NCBI GenBank assembly: GCA_041488455.1
Contig: JBGPPG010000003.1
Coordinates: 1-64,000, forward strand
Direction: 5' to 3'
DNA from: DASQPE01 sp041488455
GTDB taxonomy: Bacteria > Gemmatimonadota > Gemmatimonadetes > Gemmatimonadales > GWC2-71-9
DNA length: 64,000 nt
Shown here piece by piece: positions 1 to 8,318 of the stretch (position 1 is its first letter; each line of letters opens with the position of its first letter). A model generated the notes under the pieces. The model did no database searches, was not told where the DNA came from, and worked only from the letters and a program-made list of their open reading frames with translations. A program made the translations under genes and the position numbers.

Positions 1-8
1 GGTGTCGC

Positions 9-1124
9 ATGAGCTGGGCCATCTGGATCACGGGTCCTCCGGGCAGCGGGAAGTCGGTGATCGCGCGGGGGGTGGAGGCCGAGCTGCGCGCCCTCGGGCA
101 GCCGGTCATCCGGCTCGAGCTCGACGAGATCCGGGAGAGCGCCACCCCGACTCCGCGCTACACGGACCGCGAGCGCGACATCGTCTACCGGGCCCTGGGT
201 TACATGGCCGCGCTGCTCGTCGAAACCGACACGCCCGTGCTGATCGATGCCACCGCCCACCGCCGAATCTGGCGCGACCTCGTGCGGGAGGCGGTGCGTC
301 ACTTCGCAGAGGTTCAGCTCGTCTGCCCCCTCGCGGTCTGCCAGAAGCGTGAGCAGGAGCGCGCACCGGGGCACGCACCCCGCAACATCTATGGCCGGGC
401 CGGGCGTCCCGGCGCGACCGTACCCGGGGTGGACGTGGTGTATGAAGCCGCCCTGGCGCCCGAGCTCCTGATCGACACCAGCCTGCAGAGCGCCCCGGAA
501 TCCGTGAAGCAGGTCGTGCGGCTGGCGGGGCGGCTTGCCAGCGCGAGCGGCCAGCCCTCCCCTCCCGCGGCCGGGCTCGGCGAGCCGGGCTGGGCGATCT
601 GGATCACGGGGCGCCCGGGGAGCGGCAAGAGCACGCTCGCCACGCGAGTGGTGGAGGCGCTCCGCGCGCGAGGAGTCCGCGTGCGCTTGCTGGACCTAGC
701 CCCCGTGCAGCGGTTCCTGTTCGACGGCCAACCGGGCGATGAGGCCGAGGAGGACCTCGTCCACCGGGCGCTCGCCTATGCCGCCAAGCTCCTAACCGCG
801 GCCGGGGTGTCGGTCATCGTGGATGCGACGGCCGCGCGACGCGCCTGGCGCGAGGCGGCCCGCGCCTTGATTCCCTGTTTCGCGGAGATCCAGCTCCTAT
901 GTCCGACCGAGGTCTGTCTCGAGCGCGAGCGCGCTGTCCGCTGGGGACTGTCGTTCGAGCCGGCGACGGCTCCGGCGGTCTCGAAACCCGATATCGCCAT
1001 CGACTACGAGGAAGCCATCCGTCCCGAGCTCTCGATCAGGACCGACGTGTACGATGCCCACGCCGCCGCGGAGCGGGTGCTCTGGATGATCCGGCAGCTG
1101 GCCGAAGGGCCGATCCGCGCGTGA
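9..1124 (+). CDS. Tandem P-loop kinase (two APS-kinase-like domains)
   Basis: A 371-residue protein made of two copies of the same kinase-like domain. Walker A motifs are GPPGSGKS (residues 9-16) and GRPGSGKS (201-208), each in the context WAIWITG. Each copy also has a matching hydrophobic strand ending in DAT followed by R (VLIDATAHRR and VIVDATAARR) and a LxCPxxVCxxRE segment. This is the adenylyl-sulfate kinase/gluconate kinase type of P-loop fold; the phosphate acceptor cannot be read from sequence. A proline-rich linker (about 181-193) joins the copies. The ATG is 8 bases from the window edge, so an upstream extension cannot be excluded, but the protein starts as the family usually does. 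A receiver-domain gene follows after 5 bases. Confidence 0.8.
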   Translation: MSWAIWITGPPGSGKSVIARGVEAELRALGQPVIRLELDEIRESATPTPRYTDRERDIVYRALGYMAALLVETDTPVLIDATAHRRIWRDLVREAVRHFAEVQLVCPLAVCQKREQERAPGHAPRNIYGRAGRPGATVPGVDVVYEAALAPELLIDTSLQSAPESVKQVVRLAGRLASASGQPSPPAAGLGEPGWAIWITGRPGSGKSTLATRVVEALRARGVRVRLLDLAPVQRFLFDGQPGDEAEEDLVHRALAYAAKLLTAAGVSVIVDATAARRAWREAARALIPCFAEIQLLCPTEVCLERERAVRWGLSFEPATAPAVSKPDIAIDYEEAIRPELSIRTDVYDAHAAAERVLWMIRQLAEGPIRA

Positions 1125-1129
1125 ATCCT

Positions 1130-1516
1130 ATGCGCAGGCGTGTGCTGGTGGTAGACGATGAGACCGATTTTCTCACCACGTACGAGCGGTTGCTCCGGCG
1201 AGAGGGCTATGACGTGATGACGGCCACGTCCCGCGCGGCGGGTCTCGCGGCGCTGGCCGGCGAGCCGCCCCATCTCGTCATCTCGGATCTCCGGCTGCCG
1301 GACGGTGATGGTCTCGACGTGGTCCGGGCTGCCCGCGGCGCGCGCCAGCCGGTGCCGGTCATCGTGGTCACGGGCTATCCGTCCGACGAGACCCGGCGGG
1401 CTGCCCTCGAGGCCGGGGCCACCACGTTTCTCGCCAAGCCCTTCGCGGCCGCGGCGCTGCTGGCGGCGATCCGCTCGAGTGTGGACGGCGATGGGGAGAA
1501 GGCGAGGATGACATGA
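1130..1516 (+). CDS. Response regulator, receiver domain only
   Basis: A 128-residue CheY-like receiver domain with no output domain. The acidic pair DDE follows the first strand (VLVVDDE), the phospho-acceptor Asp is in ISDLRLPDGDG, the conserved Thr is in VVTGYP, and the Lys is in LAKPF. It would be phosphorylated by a histidine kinase and pass the signal on by protein contact. The ATG at 1130 places the first strand normally; an in-frame GTG at 1121 is also possible. The 3' end overlaps the next tiny gene as ATGA. Single receivers of this sequence type often resemble the N-terminal part of NtrC-family activators, which is of interest given the sigma-54 promoters nearby, but no activator gene is present here. 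Confidence 0.88.
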   Translation: MRRRVLVVDDETDFLTTYERLLRREGYDVMTATSRAAGLAALAGEPPHLVISDLRLPDGDGLDVVRAARGARQPVPVIVVTGYPSDETRRAALEAGATTFLAKPFAAAALLAAIRSSVDGDGEKARMT

Positions 1517-1605
1517 TCGAACCCGTCCGTGACCACTGGATCATCGTGCTGGGTGTCGTCGTCCTGCTGGGCGCGCTGCTCGTCTGGTGGCGGGCGCGGC
1601 GCTGA
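1513..1605 (+). CDS. 30-residue single-pass membrane peptide
   Basis: A short reading frame starting in the ATGA overlap with the receiver gene. It encodes 30 residues: a charged head (MIEPVRDHW), one hydrophobic segment of about 16-18 residues rich in Val, Leu and Gly, and a basic tail WWRARR. This is the layout of a small inner-membrane peptide with its C-terminus in the cytoplasm. The coupled start, the good membrane segment and the fit into the space before the next Shine-Dalgarno support it as real, but I recognise no family. Confidence 0.5.
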   Translation: MIEPVRDHWIIVLGVVVLLGALLVWWRARR

Positions 1606-1624
1606 GCAGGGGAAGGAGACCGCC

Positions 1625-2083
1625 ATGCAGGTCAAGGAGCTGATGAGCCGCGAGCTGGTGATGATCGAGCCGCGGGAATCGTGCCTCGACGCGGTCGTGC
1701 GCATGCAGCGAGCGCGTGTCCGGCACCTGCCGGTCGTGAACCGGGACGGCTTGCTCGTCGGGATCATCACGGACCGCGACCTTCGTCACCACCTGTTCAC
1801 CCCCCGAGTGTTCGAGACGCTGGGTTCGACCCCGGTGGACGTCCTCCTGGACGGGGTCTCCGTGGCCGAGATCATGTCCACCGACGTGGTGACGGTCGAG
1901 GCCGGTGCGACCCTCGGCGCGGCCGCGGATATCATGCGGAAGCACCGCGTGGGGTGCCTGCCAGTGATGGAGAATGGCCGGATGGTCGGCATTCTCACGG
2001 AAATCGACATCCTCCGCCGGCTCGGCACGCCCGAGGCGACGACCGTCCCGGAGTGCGCCGAGGTCATCGTCTCGTACCCATGA
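1625..2083 (+). CDS. CBS-domain pair protein
   Basis: A 152-residue protein consisting of two CBS motifs (about residues 5-60 and 78-135). Each has the pattern V..LM/IMS...V.V, then RHLPVVN..G.LVGIITDRDL or GCLPVMENGRMVGILTEIDIL. CBS pairs bind adenine nucleotides and usually sense energy charge. The start is set by AAGGAG about 8 bases upstream. Its stop overlaps the next gene's ATG (ATGA), so the two are probably translationally coupled. A second, longer CBS protein is encoded at 15408. Confidence 0.9.
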   Translation: MQVKELMSRELVMIEPRESCLDAVVRMQRARVRHLPVVNRDGLLVGIITDRDLRHHLFTPRVFETLGSTPVDVLLDGVSVAEIMSTDVVTVEAGATLGAAADIMRKHRVGCLPVMENGRMVGILTEIDILRRLGTPEATTVPECAEVIVSYP

Positions 2084-2682
2084 CCGTGTCCGGCCGGGGC
2101 TTGTTGAACTCTCTCATCGCGGGGGTCGCACTGCTGCTCGCCGGCTGCGTCACGGCCTACCAGCACGGCCGAACCGCCCTGCACGAGGAGCGCTATCTCG
2201 AGGCCGCTGCCCGGTTCGCCGAGGCCCTCGCGGAGGATCCGGCCTCGCCCAATGCCCTGCTTGGGCTGGGCATCGCCCAGTATCATCTGGACTCGTTCAA
2301 CGCGGCGGTGGGCTCACTCGGCCGGGTGGTACTCGCCGCGCCGACCCACGCCGAGGCCCGTCTCTATCTCGCGTTGACGTATCTGGTCCTCGAGGACCAA
2401 GGGGCGGCCGCGCGGCACCTCGAGGCCCTGGCCGGGCTCGGGGTGCATCGGAGGACCGCCGCCCTTGCGTCCCGGGCGGCGACCCTGCTGCACCGCGGGC
2501 CCCTCTCGATCGAGATCCGCGAGTTCATCCGCAAGAGTCTCGAGGACGAGGCGGACTGGAGCCGCGACGTGATCGAGGCCCGACTAGCCCCGCACATCTA
2601 CCTGGGGCCGGCCTGGTTCGCGCGCGATCCTGCCGGCTGGAGCCCGCTCGGGTGGTATCCCTACGGCGTTCCGCCGCCCTGA
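2080..2682 (+). CDS. TPR lipoprotein
   Basis: A 200-residue protein with a lipoprotein signal peptide: a hydrophobic stretch ends in the lipobox LAGC with Cys23 as the lipidated residue. It is followed by TPR-like helical repeats (about residues 35-135; alternating small residues and pattern YLEAAARFAEALAEDP, NALLGLGIAQYHL). The C-terminal part is unfamiliar and ends in a Trp/Pro/Tyr-rich tail. It is expected to sit at the envelope and mediate protein contacts. It overlaps the CBS gene by 4 bases and converges on the acetyltransferase gene with a 22-base overlap. Confidence 0.8.
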   Translation: MTVSGRGLLNSLIAGVALLLAGCVTAYQHGRTALHEERYLEAAARFAEALAEDPASPNALLGLGIAQYHLDSFNAAVGSLGRVVLAAPTHAEARLYLALTYLVLEDQGAAARHLEALAGLGVHRRTAALASRAATLLHRGPLSIEIREFIRKSLEDEADWSRDVIEARLAPHIYLGPAWFARDPAGWSPLGWYPYGVPPP

Positions 2683-3236
2683 CGCGGCGCCGGAACGGGG
2701 CGCCGCGTCAGCAGCAGCTCGGTGACGCCGCTTTGCGTGACGCGCTCCTGGATGTCCGTGAAGCGCACGAGCAGGTCGATCATTCGCGCGTTGCCGGCCA
2801 GCACGTACGCGCGGAAACGCCGGACCCCGCGCGCCTCGGCCGCGGCGAGTAGCGCATCGAGCATGAGGGTGCCGAGGCCGCGATTCTGCCAGCCGTCCTG
2901 GATCACGAAGGCGATCTCGGCGGTGTCCGCGTGATCGGTGTGGTCGTAGCGGGCCACCCCGACCAGCTCGGGGGCCTCAGGGGGCCCGTGCTCGGCGAGC
3001 AGCGCGAGCCGGCGCTCGTAGTCCACGTTGGCGAGCAGACGCGCCCAGTCGGGCGGCAGGCGCTTCATCACCGCGAAGAAGCGCTGGTAGGCGGTATGAC
3101 GGCTCAGGCCGTCATAGAACGCGCTCAGCCGATTCTGGTCCTCGGGGCGGATCGGCCGCAGGCGCAGCCGCGATCCGTCCCGCAGGGTGATCTCGCGCTC
3201 GAGCTCCTTCGGGTATGCCGCCATCGGCGTGCCCAT
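2661..3236 (-). CDS. GNAT family N-acetyltransferase
   Basis: A 191-residue acetyltransferase. The acetyl-CoA pyrophosphate-binding loop is QNRGLG, after the beta strand DTAEIAFVIQD, followed by helix TLMLDALLAAAEARGV. The N-terminal half (LRLRPIRPEDQNRLSAFYDGLS) resembles the GNAT domain found in Pat-type protein acetyltransferases and in fused acyl-CoA synthetases. The substrate is unknown; protein lysine acetylation is plausible because two acyl-CoA ligases, frequent targets of such enzymes, are encoded downstream. It is transcribed divergently from the P-type ATPase with only 17 bases between starts. Confidence 0.88.
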   Translation of the reverse strand: MGTPMAAYPKELEREITLRDGSRLRLRPIRPEDQNRLSAFYDGLSRHTAYQRFFAVMKRLPPDWARLLANVDYERRLALLAEHGPPEAPELVGVARYDHTDHADTAEIAFVIQDGWQNRGLGTLMLDALLAAAEARGVRRFRAYVLAGNARMIDLLVRFTDIQERVTQSGVTELLLTRRPVPAPRQGGGTP

Positions 3237-3253
3237 TGTAGCGGGTCGCGCAG

Positions 3254-5899
3254 GTGAGCGACATCTCGACGGCGCCCGCTGCCGAGGCGGGGCTCACGAC
3301 GCTCGAGGCCCGACGCCGTCTTCGCCAGCTCGGCCCCAATCGCGTCGCCGAACAGGGCGATGTGCCGCTGTGGCAGCTGGCGCTCGCCCAGTTCCGGAGC
3401 CTCGTGGTCCTGCTGCTGCTTGCCGCCTCCGGCATCGCGTGGGCGCTGGGTGAACGGGCCGAGGCGGCGGCGATCCTCGGCGCGCTCGGGCTGAACGCGG
3501 CGATCGGCTTCGGCTCCGAGTGGCGCGCCCGGCTGTCGCTGGCCAGGCTGCGCGCGCTCGCGGTGCCGCAGGCGATGGTCCGGCGAGACGGGTACGTGAC
3601 CCGGATCGCTACCGCGGAGCTCGTGCCGGGCGACGTGCTCATCCTGGACGCTGGGGCGTCGGTGCCCGCGGACGCACGGCTGCTGCGGGCCGCGGCCCTG
3701 CAGGTGAATGAATCCACCCTGACCGGCGAGAGCGCGGCCGTCTGGAAGGACGCCGCCGCGCAGTCGGGGCCCGATACCCCGCTGGCCGAGCGCGCAAACA
3801 TGCTCTACCTCGGCACCACGATCCTGTCCGGCAGCAGCGTCGCTCTCGTCACCGCCACCGGGCCCGCGACGGAGCTCGGGCGGATCGGCCGGCTGGTGGC
3901 GTCCGCCGGCTCGCGTGCGACGCCGCTCGAGGGTCAGGTGGAGTCACTGGGCCGGCGACTGATCGTGCTGGCGGTCGGGATCTGCGCGGTGGTGGGCATG
4001 GCCGGCATCCTGCACGGGGAGCCGGTGGGGTTGATGCTCGAGACCGCGATCAGCCTGGCCGTCGCCGCCGTGCCCGAGGGCCTGCCGGCGGTGGTCTCGC
4101 TCGCGCTGGCCGCCGGCCTCTGGCGCCTCGCGCGCCACGGGGCGCTCGTCCGGCGCCTGGCCGCGGTGGAGACGCTCGGATCGGCCACCGTGATCTGCGC
4201 GGACAAGACCGGGACCATGACCGAGAACCAGATGACGGTGACCTCGCTCCGATTCGGCGGCCGTCGGATCACGGTGGGCGGAGGCGGCCGCTCGACCGCG
4301 GGAAGCTTCGCGGACGAAGCCGGCCGCATCGTCACCCCGCTCGCCGATCCGCATCTCACGCTGCTGCTCACCGCGGCGACGTTGTGCAACGACGCGAGCC
4401 TCCGGGCCGCGCCCGACGGGCTTCATCTCGTTGGCGATCCGACCGAGTCGGCCTTGCTGGTAGCGGCGGTCAAGGCCGGGCTCGATCCGGCCGACCTGGC
4501 GCGGGCCTGGCCTCGCCGCCGCGAGATCCCGTTCGATCCGGCGACGCGCATGATGGCGACCTTTCACATGATGCCGGGCCACGTCATGCCGGGGGCGGGG
4601 GCCGTGCTCCTGGTCAAGGGCGCCCCCAGCGTGATCGTGGAGCGGGTGACGCGCTATCACACGGCCGCGGGCCCGGTCGCGCTGAGCGACGAGGATCGGG
4701 TCCGCCTGCTCGAGGAGAACCGGGACCTGGCTCGCGAGGGATTTCGCGTGCTCGCGTTCGCGTGGCGCCCGGTCCCGTCGATCGAGGACGCGACCGTGGA
4801 GGAGCTCACGTTCCTCGGCCTCGTCGGATTCGTGGATCCGGTGCGTTCCGGGGTGGCGGACGCCATCGCGGCCTGTCGAGAGGCCGGCATCCGCACGATC
4901 ATGCTCACCGGCGACCAGGAGCTCACCGCCCTGACGGTGGGGCGTCAGCTCGGCCTCGAGCCGGAGGCGATCCGGAGCCGGGTCAGTCCGGAGGGCAAGC
5001 TCGAGCTGGTGGCCGAGCTGCAGGCCCGGGGTGAGATCGTGGCTATGACCGGTGACGGCGTCAACGACGCCCCCGCGCTCGTCCGCGCCGATATCGGCGT
5101 GGCGATGGGCCGGCGCGGCACCGACGTGGCACGCGAGTCGGCCGATCTGGTGCTCATCGACGACAACTTCGCGACCATCGTCGAGGCGGTGAAGGAAGGC
5201 CGCGTCATCTACGCCAATCTCCGGAAGGTCATCCGGTTTCTCTTCTCGTGCAACCTCTCCGAGATCCTCACCATCTTCGTGGCCATCCTGTTCGGCTATC
5301 CCACGCCGCTCCTGCCGCTGCAGATCCTCTGGGTGAACCTGGTCACCGACATCCTGCCCGCGATCGCGCTGATCCGGGATCCGGCCGACGACGATGCCAT
5401 GCGGCACCCCCCTCGCGATCCCACCGAGGCGCTGGTCACCTGGCGGTCGGGCGCCCGCATCCTGGGCGAGGGCGCACTGCTGGCGGCCGGGGTGCTCAGC
5501 ATCTATCTCTGGACGGTCTGGCGGGATGGTCCCGGGGCGTCAGCCAGCACCATGGCCTTCATGGCGCTGGTTCTGATCCATCCGTTCCAGGCCATGAGCT
5601 GTCGGTCGGAGCGACTCAACTGGTGGCAGCTCCGGCCCAATCCATGGATCCCGCTGTCGCTGTTGGCGCTCTTCGCGCTGCAGTGGCTCACGATCACATG
5701 GGCGCCGCTGGCCCGCCTGCTCGGCACCAGGCCCCTGACCGGCGCCGACTGGCTCGTCCTGGCGCTGGGCGTGCTGTGGCCGGTAGCCCTGCTGGAGGCC
5801 GTCAAGGCCTGGGGCCGCTTCACCACATTGAGGCCTATCTACCCCACCGTGAGGACCCACGATGAGCCGCAATCAGCGAGAACACCGCGAAAGAATTGA
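3254..5899 (+). CDS. Ca2+-type cation-transporting P-type ATPase
   Basis: An 881-residue P2-type ATPase with the N-terminal cation-ATPase domain (about 12-80), the actuator TGES (157-160), PEGLP in M4 (274-278), the phosphorylation site DKTGT (317-321) and the hinge GDGVND (600-605). Calcium-site residues of SERCA are conserved: Asn667 and Glu670 in M5, and Asn695, Thr698 and Asp699 in M6. This argues for Ca2+ (or Mn2+) export rather than Na+/K+ exchange. The start is GTG at 3254. Such pumps are frequent members of stress gene sets with UspA and CBS proteins, as here. No Shine-Dalgarno is obvious. Confidence 0.93.
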   Translation: MSDISTAPAAEAGLTTLEARRRLRQLGPNRVAEQGDVPLWQLALAQFRSLVVLLLLAASGIAWALGERAEAAAILGALGLNAAIGFGSEWRARLSLARLRALAVPQAMVRRDGYVTRIATAELVPGDVLILDAGASVPADARLLRAAALQVNESTLTGESAAVWKDAAAQSGPDTPLAERANMLYLGTTILSGSSVALVTATGPATELGRIGRLVASAGSRATPLEGQVESLGRRLIVLAVGICAVVGMAGILHGEPVGLMLETAISLAVAAVPEGLPAVVSLALAAGLWRLARHGALVRRLAAVETLGSATVICADKTGTMTENQMTVTSLRFGGRRITVGGGGRSTAGSFADEAGRIVTPLADPHLTLLLTAATLCNDASLRAAPDGLHLVGDPTESALLVAAVKAGLDPADLARAWPRRREIPFDPATRMMATFHMMPGHVMPGAGAVLLVKGAPSVIVERVTRYHTAAGPVALSDEDRVRLLEENRDLAREGFRVLAFAWRPVPSIEDATVEELTFLGLVGFVDPVRSGVADAIAACREAGIRTIMLTGDQELTALTVGRQLGLEPEAIRSRVSPEGKLELVAELQARGEIVAMTGDGVNDAPALVRADIGVAMGRRGTDVARESADLVLIDDNFATIVEAVKEGRVIYANLRKVIRFLFSCNLSEILTIFVAILFGYPTPLLPLQILWVNLVTDILPAIALIRDPADDDAMRHPPRDPTEALVTWRSGARILGEGALLAAGVLSIYLWTVWRDGPGASASTMAFMALVLIHPFQAMSCRSERLNWWQLRPNPWIPLSLLALFALQWLTITWAPLARLLGTRPLTGADWLVLALGVLWPVALLEAVKAWGRFTTLRPIYPTVRTHDEPQSARTPRKN

Positions 5900-5909
5900 G
5901 CACGCGCGT

Positions 5910-5924
5910 TGGCACCCGCGTTGC
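5910..5924 (+). promoter_or_regulatory. Sigma-54 promoter (-24/-12) before the HPF-like gene
   Basis: TGGCACCCGCGTTGC agrees with the sigma-54 consensus TGGCAC-N5-TTGC at every fixed position, with GG and GC exactly spaced. Transcription should begin near 5936, only 3 bases before the ATG at 5939. An alternative TTG start at 5909 would lie inside the promoter and is therefore rejected. Confidence 0.72.
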
Positions 5925-5938
5925 TCTCTCAACCCGAC

Positions 5939-6337
5939 ATGACTACCAACGTGGAGCCCATCAAGATCACCGGGCTGGAGCGGGATCCGCTGCGCGGTCG
6001 GGTCACGCGGCTCATGACCGAGGCCATCGCGAAGCTGGCCGTCGCGCCGGTCAGGGGGCAGGCCTCATTCTTCGACGACAACGGGCCGAAGGGCGGCCGG
6101 GCCATGCGATGCGCGCTGACCGTGCGGCTGCCGTTCCGGCCGAGCATCCGCGTGGAGCGGAGCGCCGTGACGCCCCGCCTCGCCTTCGACGCGACCTTTG
6201 CGGTGCTTGAGCGCCAGCTCGAGCGGTATCGCGAGCGGGATCGTGACAACAAGCGGCACCCCAAGAAGTACTTCGCCGCGGGCCGGGCGGTCGCGGGCGG
6301 GACGCCGGCGCCGCGAAAGCGGGCGCGGCGCGGATAA
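5939..6337 (+). CDS. HPF/RaiA-like ribosome-associated protein
   Basis: A 132-residue protein resembling the ribosome hibernation promoting factor/YfiA fold: N-terminal strand VEPIKITGLERD, a helix (RVTRLMTEAIAKLA), strands RCALTVRLPF, and a helix AVLERQLERYRERDRD ending in a very basic tail (KRHPKKYF, RKRARRG). Such proteins bind the 30S decoding region in stationary phase. It is a distant relative, so the exact activity is unsure. No Shine-Dalgarno precedes the ATG, and the sigma-54 promoter immediately upstream predicts an almost leaderless mRNA. It is followed after 13 bases by a release-factor-like gene, so both neighbours concern the ribosome. Confidence 0.7.
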   Translation: MTTNVEPIKITGLERDPLRGRVTRLMTEAIAKLAVAPVRGQASFFDDNGPKGGRAMRCALTVRLPFRPSIRVERSAVTPRLAFDATFAVLERQLERYRERDRDNKRHPKKYFAAGRAVAGGTPAPRKRARRG

Positions 6338-6350
6338 CGGAGGCTTGGCC

Positions 6351-7478
6351 ATGGACCTGCGGGCCCGACTGACCGCGCTCGGCAAGATAGACCGCGCCCC
6401 GGCCCCGGTGGTGACGGCCTACTTGAACACCCGGTGGGCGGACGAGCACCAGCGTGACCGCGTCCGGATCTTCCTCAAGAATCAGCTGGCGGAAGCCCGG
6501 CGCGCGCCGGGCCGGCGGGCGGCGGAGGCCGACCTGGACTGGGTGGAAGCCCAGGGTGAGGCGCTGCTGAACCAGACCGTGATGCCCGATACCGGCGGCG
6601 TCGCCCTCTTCGCGTGTGAGGCGCTGGGGCTCCGCGACATCCTGCCGAGCCGGCTGCCGTTCGAGAACAGCTTCACGGTGGCCGAGACGCCGCACCTTCG
6701 GCCGCTGCTGGAGCTCGACGAGAAGGCGCCGTCAACCCTGGTGGTATTCATCGACGCGGAGAGCGCGCGGCTGGCCCCGCTCACCGCCAGCGGAGTCGGC
6801 GAGGAAGTCGCGCTCCGGAGCGACGTGCCGGGCCACCACAGCCGGGGCGGCTGGGCGCAGTTAGCGCAGTCTCGCTATCAGCGGCACACCCAGGACCACC
6901 GGGCCCGGCATTTCGAGGCCGTGGTGGCGAGCCTGACCGGGCTCGTCGACGACCACGGCCTGCGGCGGATCGTGCTCGCGGGCGAGCCCCGCAACGTCGC
7001 CGTGTTCCGCCGGGAGCTTCCGCCGCGGATCGCCGCGTACGTCCTCGGGACCGTGGCCGGCGCCCGGCATGAAGCCCTCGGGCTCATCGTCGATCGGGCG
7101 GCCGAGTATCTCTCGCACGTGGAGGGGCAACGGGAGGCCGAAGGGGTCGACGCGACGCTGACCGCGGCGGCCAAGCGGGGCAAGGCGACGGCAGGGCTAG
7201 ACGCCACCCTCGAGGCCATCAACCGGGGTGCGGTCCACCGACTCTATCTCCTCAAGGGATGGCGAACGCCCGGCCGTCGCTGCGGTGAGTGCGGCGTGCT
7301 GCGGGATGGGTTCTCCTGGAGCTGTCCGACCTGCGGCGGCGAGGCGCAGACGGTGGAGCTCGGCGAAGCGATGGCGGAGCGCGTCGCCGCCGCCGGAGGG
7401 ACCATCGAGAGCATCGAGGTCCACCAGCCGCTTGCAGCGGTGGGAGGCATCGCGGCCGAGCTCCGTTATCCGCTGTGA
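6351..7478 (+). CDS. eRF1/Vms1-like release-factor family protein (baeRF type)
   Basis: A 375-residue protein of the bacterial archaeo-eukaryotic release factor type (VLRF1/baeRF group). Where eRF1 has GGQ it has Gly166-Gly167-Trp168 in a loop with the typical following helix (AQLAQSRYQRH). It also has a Rossmann-like middle domain (GLRRIVLAGEP) and a C-terminal zinc ribbon with CxxC pairs at Cys311/Cys314 and Cys325/Cys328. The known eukaryotic relative, Vms1, acts on peptidyl-tRNA of stalled ribosomes; rescue or tRNA hydrolysis here is an inference. The start is supported by GGAGG 8 bases before the ATG. The stop overlaps the next start (GTGA). Confidence 0.78.
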   Translation: MDLRARLTALGKIDRAPAPVVTAYLNTRWADEHQRDRVRIFLKNQLAEARRAPGRRAAEADLDWVEAQGEALLNQTVMPDTGGVALFACEALGLRDILPSRLPFENSFTVAETPHLRPLLELDEKAPSTLVVFIDAESARLAPLTASGVGEEVALRSDVPGHHSRGGWAQLAQSRYQRHTQDHRARHFEAVVASLTGLVDDHGLRRIVLAGEPRNVAVFRRELPPRIAAYVLGTVAGARHEALGLIVDRAAEYLSHVEGQREAEGVDATLTAAAKRGKATAGLDATLEAINRGAVHRLYLLKGWRTPGRRCGECGVLRDGFSWSCPTCGGEAQTVELGEAMAERVAAAGGTIESIEVHQPLAAVGGIAAELRYPL

Positions 7479-8311
7479 ACCGCGTGGCGGCGCGCCCTCC
7501 CGATCAGGATGCCCGACTGTCGCTGGCGCTGACCGTTGCCGACGAGGCCGGACGCCTCGCGATCACCGAGCAACCAGGCGCGACGGTGCGGTTCAAGGGG
7601 CCGGGTAATCGGGTCACCGCGGCGGATCTCCGGATCCAGCACGGGATGACCAGCGCCATCGCGCGGCGCTTCCCCCAGGACGGCATCGTGGCCGTGGAAG
7701 GCGACGTCCGGCAGGTCGGGGATCGCGAGTTCACCTGGATCGTCGACCCTCTGGACGGAACGAACAACTATGCGCTGGGCATCCCGTGCTTCGCGATCTC
7801 GGTTGGGCTCCTCCGCGGCGGGGAGCCGTATGCGGGGGCCGTTCACGAGCCCAACACCGGATTCCGCTGCTGGGCGCTGCGAGGGCACGGGGCCTTCGCG
7901 GGCGACCGGCGCCTGACGCTGGCGCCGCGCGACCTCGACGCCGCCTCCAATATCGCGGTGCGCGTTCCGGTCGCCGCCGTTCTCGAGCCGCTGGTCACCC
8001 GATGGCTACGCGAGCACAAGTTCCGGAATTTCGGCTCGGTGGCCCTTCATCTGGCCTTCGCCGCGCTCGGTGCCGTGGATCTCGTCCTGGACCACAAGGC
8101 CACGCTGTGGGACCTGGCCGCGGGAGCGGTCGTGCTCCTCGAGGCCGGCGGCTGTATCACGAGCCCGGAGGGTCGCCCGCTCTTTCCCTTCGACGTGGCC
8201 GGGTACCGGGGCGCTTCCGTCCCGTTCCTGGCCGGCAATCCACTCGCCCACGCCGCCGCGGCCACCTCCTGCCGGGCGCTCGTCCCTGCCGTGGGATCGC
8301 ACGAGTGGTAG
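7475..8311 (+). CDS. Inositol-monophosphatase family phosphatase
   Basis: A 278-residue enzyme of the IMPase/FBPase-IV/CysQ superfamily. The metal and phosphate site DPLDGT lies in WIVDPLDGTNNYALGIP, and the C-terminal metal Asp is in LWDLAAGA. The first metal-site segment reads VEGD instead of the usual GEE, a deviation to note. The substrate may be inositol phosphate, fructose bisphosphate or PAP; a link to PAP is tempting because an APS-kinase-like protein is in the same block, but this is inference. The GTG start overlaps the previous stop by 4 bases, showing operon coupling. Confidence 0.87.
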   Translation: MNRVAARPPDQDARLSLALTVADEAGRLAITEQPGATVRFKGPGNRVTAADLRIQHGMTSAIARRFPQDGIVAVEGDVRQVGDREFTWIVDPLDGTNNYALGIPCFAISVGLLRGGEPYAGAVHEPNTGFRCWALRGHGAFAGDRRLTLAPRDLDAASNIAVRVPVAAVLEPLVTRWLREHKFRNFGSVALHLAFAALGAVDLVLDHKATLWDLAAGAVVLLEAGGCITSPEGRPLFPFDVAGYRGASVPFLAGNPLAHAAAATSCRALVPAVGSHEW

Positions 8312-8318
8312 CGCGATC

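Noticed and set aside
899..1129. Upstream extension of the receiver protein
   Set aside because: It lies within the kinase gene in another frame and the receiver fold begins at 1130.
3944..5407. A 487-codon frame opposite the P-type ATPase
   Set aside because: Composition rich in His, Arg and Gly and coincident with codon positions of the ATPase; a shadow.
5909..5938. TTG start for the HPF-like gene
   Set aside because: It would place the start codon inside the sigma-54 promoter.
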